Shown here piece after piece: positions 58,783-64,000 of a DNA stretch of 64,000 bases; positions within the stretch are counted from its first letter, which is position 1; each line of letters begins with the position of its first letter. Location of the stretch: positions 1 through 64,000 of the forward strand of contig DATEHZ010000128.1 in assembly GCA_035279385.1 (NCBI GenBank), given 5' to 3'. The notes beneath the pieces were generated by a model that saw nothing but the letters and a program-made list of their open reading frames with translations, made no database searches and had not been told where the DNA came from. This DNA comes from DATGJX01 sp035279385. GTDB lineage: Bacteria > Vulcanimicrobiota > Vulcanimicrobiia > Vulcanimicrobiales > Vulcanimicrobiaceae. Both the position numbers and the translations under genes were made by a program.

Positions 58783-60135
58783 CTAACCGGTTCCCTCCAA
58801 ACGTGCGGTTACGCATACCTTACTCCCATTCAACGGAATGCCGCGTCCGATACCAACGTATTCCAGTCCCGCTTGGCGCACTTTCTCCGGGTCGTGGATG
58901 TTGCGCGCGTCGACGAAGAGCGTCCCGGCCATAAGTTTGCGCACGATTTCGAGATCGAGATTCTTGTACTCGTTCCAATCCGTTGCCACGATGACGGCGT
59001 CTGCGTCCTTGGTTGCCTCATACGCGCGTTCAACGTAGGTTACGCAGTCGCCGAGTACCGTTTTCGCCGTTGAAACCGCGACCGGGTCGTGCGCGGTTAT
59101 CTGAGCGCCCATATCCAGCAGCGCCTGCGCCAGTGCGATAGCCGGCGATTCACGCACGTCGTCCGTGTTGGGTTTAAATGCCAGGCCGAGCAATCCGATT
59201 TTGCGCCCCGAAACGCCGCTCAGGCGCAGTTCCAGCCGGTGGCAGAGCCGGGTAATTTGTAGACGGTTTACCTCGAGGACCGAGTCCAGAATGCGCGGCG
59301 TCACCTCGTAGCGGTGCGCGATCTTGATGAGCGCCTGAACGTCCTTGGGAAAGCACGAACCGCCGAACCCGAGCCCGGCATGCATGAACGCCGTGCCGAT
59401 GCGCTTATCGCTTCCCGCTCCAATCACAACCGCAAGCACGTCGGCGCCGACTTCATCGCAAATATGCGCGATTTCGTTGATGAATGAAATCTTTGTTGCC
59501 AGAAATGCATTGGCGGTGTACTTAATCATCTCGGCGGTACGTACGTCGGTCACGATCAGCGGTGCGTTGAGCGGCGCGTAGAGCTCTTTCATGAACTGCG
59601 CTGACTTATCATCGGAAACGCCGATTACGACACGATCGGGCATCATGAAATCGTTGATGGCCGAGCCTTCGCGAAGAAACTCCGGATTCGATACGACGGA
59701 AACCTGGTGTGAGGCTGCCGCATTTTCACGCACGATCGCGGCGACCAAATCGCCGGTCTCCACCGGAACGGTCGATTTGTTGACCACAACTTTCGGTCCG
59801 TTCAAACACGACGCGATATCGTGCGCGGCCTGCCGCACGTAGGTGAGGTCGGCGTGGCCGTCCTCGCCCATCGGCGTTCCGACCGCGATAAAAATAACTT
59901 CTGAGTCCCGGATTCCATCGGCGCTGTTCTCGGTAAAGCTCAGCCGCCCGGCACTGACGTTGCGCGTCACAAGATCGGCGAGCCCGGGTTCGTAAAATGG
60001 AACGTGCCCGCTATTCAGCGATGCAATCTTGGACGTATCGGTGTCGATGCACACAACCTGATTTCCAAGCTCCGCGAAGCACGTTCCCGTGACAAGACCG
60101 ACGTAACCCGTGCCGATAACCGCTATTCTTCGCAC
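58783..60135 (-). CDS. ugd: UDP-glucose 6-dehydrogenase
   Basis: 450 residues from GTG 60135, 5 bases after the methyltransferase stop; this start gives RRIAVIGTGYVGLVTGTCF at the N-terminus, as in the family. VNKSTVPVETGD, the NEIAHICDEVGAD hinge, the catalytic Cys in GLGFGGSCFPKDVQAL, and KIGLLGLAFKPNTDDVRESP are intact. It oxidises UDP-glucose to UDP-glucuronate with 2 NAD+. The product could feed the UXS-like enzyme at 35658. Longer N-terminal readings overlap the previous gene and are rejected. Confidence 0.94.
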   Translation of the reverse strand: MRRIAVIGTGYVGLVTGTCFAELGNQVVCIDTDTSKIASLNSGHVPFYEPGLADLVTRNVSAGRLSFTENSADGIRDSEVIFIAVGTPMGEDGHADLTYVRQAAHDIASCLNGPKVVVNKSTVPVETGDLVAAIVRENAAASHQVSVVSNPEFLREGSAINDFMMPDRVVIGVSDDKSAQFMKELYAPLNAPLIVTDVRTAEMIKYTANAFLATKISFINEIAHICDEVGADVLAVVIGAGSDKRIGTAFMHAGLGFGGSCFPKDVQALIKIAHRYEVTPRILDSVLEVNRLQITRLCHRLELRLSGVSGRKIGLLGLAFKPNTDDVRESPAIALAQALLDMGAQITAHDPVAVSTAKTVLGDCVTYVERAYEATKDADAVIVATDWNEYKNLDLEIVRKLMAGTLFVDARNIHDPEKVRQAGLEYVGIGRGIPLNGSKVCVTARLEGTG

Positions 60136-60140
60136 GACTG

Positions 60141-60917
60141 CTAGGCCCCGGACGATCGGCGCGTCTTGCGAGCGACGACGAAGACGCCGCCCACTATGGA
60201 ACGGAACACCGGCAGTGAACCGACGCGCTCTAAAATCTGCCCTTGATAGTGATCCGTCCCGGAGAGATGCTCGATCCGGGCCCCAAATGAGCGGAGCGCG
60301 CCGCACACGTCGATCGCGTTAGTGGCAACGATCGCGTCGTCGTCCGGTTCGAAGATCTCTCGCACGATGGGCTCCATCATTTCAAACTCGTAGTCCCCTT
60401 TGAGGGCGTACCGCATCGCTTTCTTCAAAAGGATTCCGGCGTTTGCGACCTTCCGCGCCGCACCACGCGTGCGCGGATGATGAGAGACCAAGCCGACGAC
60501 CTGCATAAAGTTTGGACAGCCGACGATGATCGCGCCGCCGGGCCGCAACACGCGAACCTGTTCACGCAGGAATAAGTTCGGATCGCCGATGTGTTCGAGC
60601 ACGGTGTACGACCCGACAACGTCAAACGTATCGTCTTCAAACGGAAGACGGTAGTCGCTCGCGAGATAAAATTTGCCGGAGCCTTGCTGCGCTTTTTGTA
60701 ATGAGATGGCATTTGCGTCGACTCCGGACGCGTCGAAGCCCTTAGCAGCGAGATCGTTTACGACGTAACCAATACCGCACCCGGCATCGAGAATACGCCC
60801 TTGCGGGGGAGCGCAGCGCACGATCCAGTCAACGTATTTTTGGTACATTGAGGGATCCATTTCCTCAAGCGTGTTGAAAACCGCGCGATTTTCAGCGTAG
60901 TAGTGTGTAAAGTTCAT
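60141..60917 (-). CDS. SAM-dependent methyltransferase, class I
   Basis: 258 residues from ATG 60917 (ATGA overlap with the upstream membrane-protein stop). Motif I RILDAGCGIGYVVNDLA, acidic GVDANAISLQKA, FEDDTFDVVGSYTVLEHIGD and LRPGGAIIVGCPNFMQVVG. The second half (KKAMRYALKGDYEFEMMEP, GQILERVGSLPVFRSI) resembles glycan-locus methyltransferases. Probably modifies a sugar in the local polysaccharide. Confidence 0.86.
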   Translation of the reverse strand: MNFTHYYAENRAVFNTLEEMDPSMYQKYVDWIVRCAPPQGRILDAGCGIGYVVNDLAAKGFDASGVDANAISLQKAQQGSGKFYLASDYRLPFEDDTFDVVGSYTVLEHIGDPNLFLREQVRVLRPGGAIIVGCPNFMQVVGLVSHHPRTRGAARKVANAGILLKKAMRYALKGDYEFEMMEPIVREIFEPDDDAIVATNAIDVCGALRSFGARIEHLSGTDHYQGQILERVGSLPVFRSIVGGVFVVARKTRRSSGA

Positions 60918-63526
60918 CGTATTCCTTGTGTCGTATGCTGCACTCTCGTTTGAATCGTCTTTATCGACATGTCGCGCAATTTCCAGCCGATTAGCACTAC
61001 CGTAAGAAACAACCAGGCTATGGTGGCCGCAATCGCGCCCTCGCGAAGGAGCGGATCGGCGGCAGAGGCCAGGTACAGTTCGCGCTCCGTCGTTTTCACT
61101 TCGAGCAACGAGTCCGCCTTCGCCGGGTGAACGACGGCGGCGTGGCCGGCAGCGGCCCTCCATAGACCGGTGTAGGCGAACGGCACACCATAGCGCCCGG
61201 GCGTAGCCAGGACGGCCCGAAGTTCCGCCGGCGATGCGTTCACGTCAATCGACCGGGCTGACGCCGCCGTTGGCGTTTGTTTGACTGCGGCAGCCAACGG
61301 CACATCGATCGGCAGGGCACGCGTGTCACGAGGCCTTCCCAGCGCTCCGGCATCCACTAAGCCACGGTAAATTTGCGGGACCCGCCATGCCGACTCTATT
61401 GCGAGCGCACGGGTGCTTAGGGAAACCGTTACATCTTTGGGGGCGTTCCGGAGAGGCAAGGTAACATAGTGCCGGCCGGGCGCGATGCGGCCGAGATCGT
61501 AACGTTCGTAAAATCGAAAGCCTTCAACCGTCACCGATGCTCTCGCGCCGGCCCGCGTAACGAGATTCAGCATCAGGTACCCGGTCCAGTCCGGAATGCG
61601 CATCTTGCCGCCGAGTTTGCTCGCAATCCGTATGCGTTCCAATTCCGGAATTGCAAGTATTCGAATCGCTGCGCCACGCTGCCACAACGCCTCGACATCA
61701 GGGCCTCGCACGTATGCGGCGGTTGAATTTGCAAGGGTGAGATCGGCAGGCAGCGCAATGACCCCGCCACCTACAGCGATCTCGTGACCGCGAACCACGG
61801 GCACTCCGTCGGGATGCTGGGCGGTGCCCGCCCGCGGCACCACCGGCACCGTGCTCGTCGGCAAAACGTACGCCGGACCGTTAATCGGCTGCGCGGCGAT
61901 TACATTGGGCAAGCGAAACACGCCCAGACCGTCAGCAGACCACTCCGGTGGTCCGAACGCGCCGAATCGCGCGTACGTCCGTAGCGTTTTGTAGATTAAC
62001 CGGCTTGGATCGTAATCTAAGCCTTCCCCCGAGTCCGTTCGCACGACAACGTATCCGACGCCCAGTGCCTTGAGCGCTGCGAGCGCGCTGTTAGCGGATT
62101 CCACAACCGTGTGCTGCGGGTGCGCGATTGCACCAAACCAGAGCATGTCTACCGCCGGGTGAACGTAGTCTCCCGGGACGAGCCGATCGGTCGCGCCGAC
62201 CCAAAGGACGCGGCTAAACGCGGAATCGCGTTGCAATTCGTCCCGTAAGCGGACTTCCGCCGTCGTCGGGCGCTTCGGCGCGTAGAGCTGCGCTTGTTGT
62301 CCGATCGCAGCGGGCAGCGTGGGAAAAAGCGCCAAAAAGCAAATCGCGCCGATGATCGGGATGGTAAACCTTCGGCGGCCCAAGGACGCGATGTGCGTCG
62401 CCGCAACCGCTATACATAAGGAATACGCCAGCATGGCGGGCGCGTAGAACTTGGACGGATCGCGAAAGAGTCCGATGAACCAGCTGCGCACGAACAGCCA
62501 CTCGTAGACCGCACCGAACGGCGTGTTTCCCGCCGCGGCAAACAGGGTCGAAATCGCGATAATGAGCGCTAGGCACACGGCAATCCGTTTGCGCTTGGTC
62601 AAAATCAACGATAGAAGCCCGACCGTCAGCAGCACAAAATAACTGACGTAGAACGGCTGCCATTGCGAGAAAACGTTGGTATACCACAGCGGATGATAGG
62701 CCGTCAGCAAATCCCAGACGGTCGGTCCAGTTAACTTGAAAATCCACGAGGATGACGTATAGTCCAGCGGAGGCGCCTCGTGCAGATGCAGGGCCGCAAC
62801 CGGAAGCCAAACAAACGCGAGAAGACCTGCGCACGAGAGTAGTACCAGACCCGCGTTGCGGGCCACCGATCGCGCGGCTGACGGCGCCCATCGCGTTTCG
62901 AACAGCGCAACGAGCACGGTCACGCAGGCCGTGAGCAGCGCGATGCGCACGTCGAAAATCACCGCGGCGGCAAAGGCCATCGCCGTTGCGACGGCGAGAC
63001 GCGGATTCTGCGGTGAGCGCACGCTTCGGACCGCGCAGTACACCACGAGCGGGGCAATCGCGTATGATTCGGCGATCGTCATCTGGCCGCGCGCTATGAT
63101 GACGTCGATGTAGGCGTTGTTTGCGTAGAACAGCGCGCCGGCGAACGCACCGGCGGGTCGCGAAGCGTACAGACGCAGCAAGAGGTACGCTGCAATCGGA
63201 GCGAGGAGCACCGTGGGGAAAAGGACCACTAAGCGCTCGGCCAGCGCAAAATTCGCCCCAAGATGGGCGAGGAGTCCCATGATAGACTCCATCGGAAAAT
63301 AGTTGATGCTCGTTCGCCAATCCGCGCCCGCATTCGCATCGAAATTAAATGTGCTCGGTATCGGCCACAGCGCGCGCATGGCCGTATCCGAGTAATTCCA
63401 CCAGTCTTGGTCCGTAATGATTCCCGGCAAAAACCATCGCCAATGCAGGGCCAGCGCCACGAGCGCCAGAGCGCCTATGAACAAGCGGTCAACTCTATTG
63501 CGCAGCGAAAACGCGGTGCGCTTCAC
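60914..63526 (-). CDS. Large polytopic membrane protein, GT-C/YfhO-like
   Basis: 870 residues from GTG 63526 (GTGA overlap with the GT4 stop). Membrane segments crowd the first 440 residues, with an acidic first loop (ITDQDWWNYSDTAMRAL) typical of GT-C polyprenol-sugar transferases. A long periplasmic region of about 390 residues with beta-rich stretches follows, then a final helix (GAIAATIAWLFLTVVLIG). It is the third such protein of the locus. Codon use here is like the GC-rich chromosome, unlike the two in the A/T-richer part. Confidence 0.68.
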   Translation of the reverse strand: MKRTAFSLRNRVDRLFIGALALVALALHWRWFLPGIITDQDWWNYSDTAMRALWPIPSTFNFDANAGADWRTSINYFPMESIMGLLAHLGANFALAERLVVLFPTVLLAPIAAYLLLRLYASRPAGAFAGALFYANNAYIDVIIARGQMTIAESYAIAPLVVYCAVRSVRSPQNPRLAVATAMAFAAAVIFDVRIALLTACVTVLVALFETRWAPSAARSVARNAGLVLLSCAGLLAFVWLPVAALHLHEAPPLDYTSSSWIFKLTGPTVWDLLTAYHPLWYTNVFSQWQPFYVSYFVLLTVGLLSLILTKRKRIAVCLALIIAISTLFAAAGNTPFGAVYEWLFVRSWFIGLFRDPSKFYAPAMLAYSLCIAVAATHIASLGRRRFTIPIIGAICFLALFPTLPAAIGQQAQLYAPKRPTTAEVRLRDELQRDSAFSRVLWVGATDRLVPGDYVHPAVDMLWFGAIAHPQHTVVESANSALAALKALGVGYVVVRTDSGEGLDYDPSRLIYKTLRTYARFGAFGPPEWSADGLGVFRLPNVIAAQPINGPAYVLPTSTVPVVPRAGTAQHPDGVPVVRGHEIAVGGGVIALPADLTLANSTAAYVRGPDVEALWQRGAAIRILAIPELERIRIASKLGGKMRIPDWTGYLMLNLVTRAGARASVTVEGFRFYERYDLGRIAPGRHYVTLPLRNAPKDVTVSLSTRALAIESAWRVPQIYRGLVDAGALGRPRDTRALPIDVPLAAAVKQTPTAASARSIDVNASPAELRAVLATPGRYGVPFAYTGLWRAAAGHAAVVHPAKADSLLEVKTTERELYLASAADPLLREGAIAATIAWLFLTVVLIGWKLRDMSIKTIQTRVQHTTQGIR

Positions 63527-64000
63527 CTGCGGTCCTCCAGCAGCGATTCGTATAATTCGCGATACCGGGAGCCGACCGCGCCCCAATCATACGTGTTGCG
63601 TACGGCCTGCGCGGCGTTCGCCCCGAGCTGAATTCGCCACGCAGGATTTGCGTGATAGGCGCATATTGCTTCAGCAAGTGCTTCGAAGTCGCCAAGCGGA
63701 ATCAGCGTGCCGGTTTTTCCATCTTCGATGATTTCACGCGCCCCGACGTTAGCGGCGCTAATCGCGGGCAGCCCGGTACTCATCGCCTCGAGGATTCCGG
63801 CCGGAAAGGTCTCCGCCCACGACATGCTGACGAACGCATCGCAATTCGCGTACAGTGCGGCAATCTCGCCGAGGCGCATCGGCCCACGGAAGATCACACA
63901 GCGTTGAATCCCGAGTTCTGCTACGAGCGTCTCGATTGCGCTTTGCTGCGGGCCTTCGCCGGCTAGATGCAGCTCCACGTCGGCACCTCGCCGTACGGCG
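63523..64000 (-). CDS. GT4 glycosyltransferase, C-terminal part (5' end beyond window)
   Basis: The frame enters from the right edge; 158 residues are visible. GT-B donor half: LHLAGEGPQQSAIETLVAE, RCVIFRGPMRLGEIAALYANC, and the E-x7-E site DAFVSMSWAETFPAGILEAM with GLPAISAANVGAREIIEDG. It would transfer a sugar from an NDP donor in the cytosol. Coupled by GTGA to the membrane protein downstream. Confidence 0.9.
   Translation of the reverse strand, partial: AVRRGADVELHLAGEGPQQSAIETLVAELGIQRCVIFRGPMRLGEIAALYANCDAFVSMSWAETFPAGILEAMSTGLPAISAANVGAREIIEDGKTGTLIPLGDFEALAEAICAYHANPAWRIQLGANAAQAVRNTYDWGAVGSRYRELYESLLEDRR

Noticed and set aside
1..64000. CRISPR array, prophage, integrase or insertion sequence
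   Set aside because: No regularly spaced repeats with unique spacers, no capsid or integrase genes, and no transposase frames were found; only REP-like repeats and an intein.

Overview
The window is a GC-rich chromosomal segment from an uncultured-type diderm bacterium. Two very large TonB-dependent receptors, a truncated beta-barrel gene, a heptosyltransferase-like enzyme and a long surface-glycan cluster indicate an outer membrane. The SOS boxes, however, are of the CGAAC-N4-GTTYG type used by Gram-positives, and lexA is divergent from a LysM gene as in Bacillus. Together with the PilZ proteins, KamDE and a methionine gamma-lyase-like protein, this suggests a diderm Terrabacteria lineage. 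My best guess is Candidatus Eremiobacterota (WPS-2); this is inference, not proven here.

Layout. 1-3664 (minus): greA, lysS, a 50-residue SmtA-like metallothionein, a VIT-family metal transporter and a beta-barrel protein cut by the left edge. 3961-8721 (minus): a tightly overlapping operon of dusB, a class III aminotransferase, an SRPBCC protein, a homologue of cyanobacterial acyl-ACP reductase and a protein resembling those called quinate 5-dehydrogenase. 9004-12226: CoA synthesis (panC, coaBC, coaX) plus an FHA protein. 12379-16819: a small hypothetical gene, a PilZ protein, a methionine gamma-lyase-like enzyme with an orphan PTS IIC protein, then lexA divergent from a YneA-like LysM gene with three SOS boxes. 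16880-24857: two paralogous Oar-like TonB receptors. 24959-30404: thiolase, 3-hydroxyacyl-CoA dehydrogenase, acyl-CoA dehydrogenase and sucCD. 30450-31976: a CDF metal exporter and a membrane methyltransferase.

31994-38925 (minus) reads as one coupled operon: kamD, kamE, a UXS-like epimerase, a PilZ protein, gmd and an rmd-like reductase. Gmd is interrupted by a 339-residue LAGLIDADG intein. After a PQQ beta-propeller gene comes a structured non-coding region with a tRNA-like T-arm and acceptor, then rfbD. 41484-46439 holds an ECF sigma/anti-sigma/bactofilin-like operon, mazEF, an aminoadipate-type aminotransferase and a pair of small paralogues. A decayed third paralogue lies at 47609-47850.

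46525-64000 is a surface polysaccharide locus on the minus strand: glycosyltransferases of GT2, GT4 and GT9 type, three giant GT-C-like membrane proteins, two methyltransferases, rfbC and ugd. The part from about 47.9 to 58.2 kb has clearly more A/T and different codon use than its flanks and contains a wrecked GT2 gene, so it looks horizontally acquired. A dispersed REP-like repeat (core CATCCTGAGCTTGTCGAAGG) recurs between genes and forms the 3' end of the rmd-like gene. No CRISPR array, prophage, rRNA or intact insertion sequence was seen.
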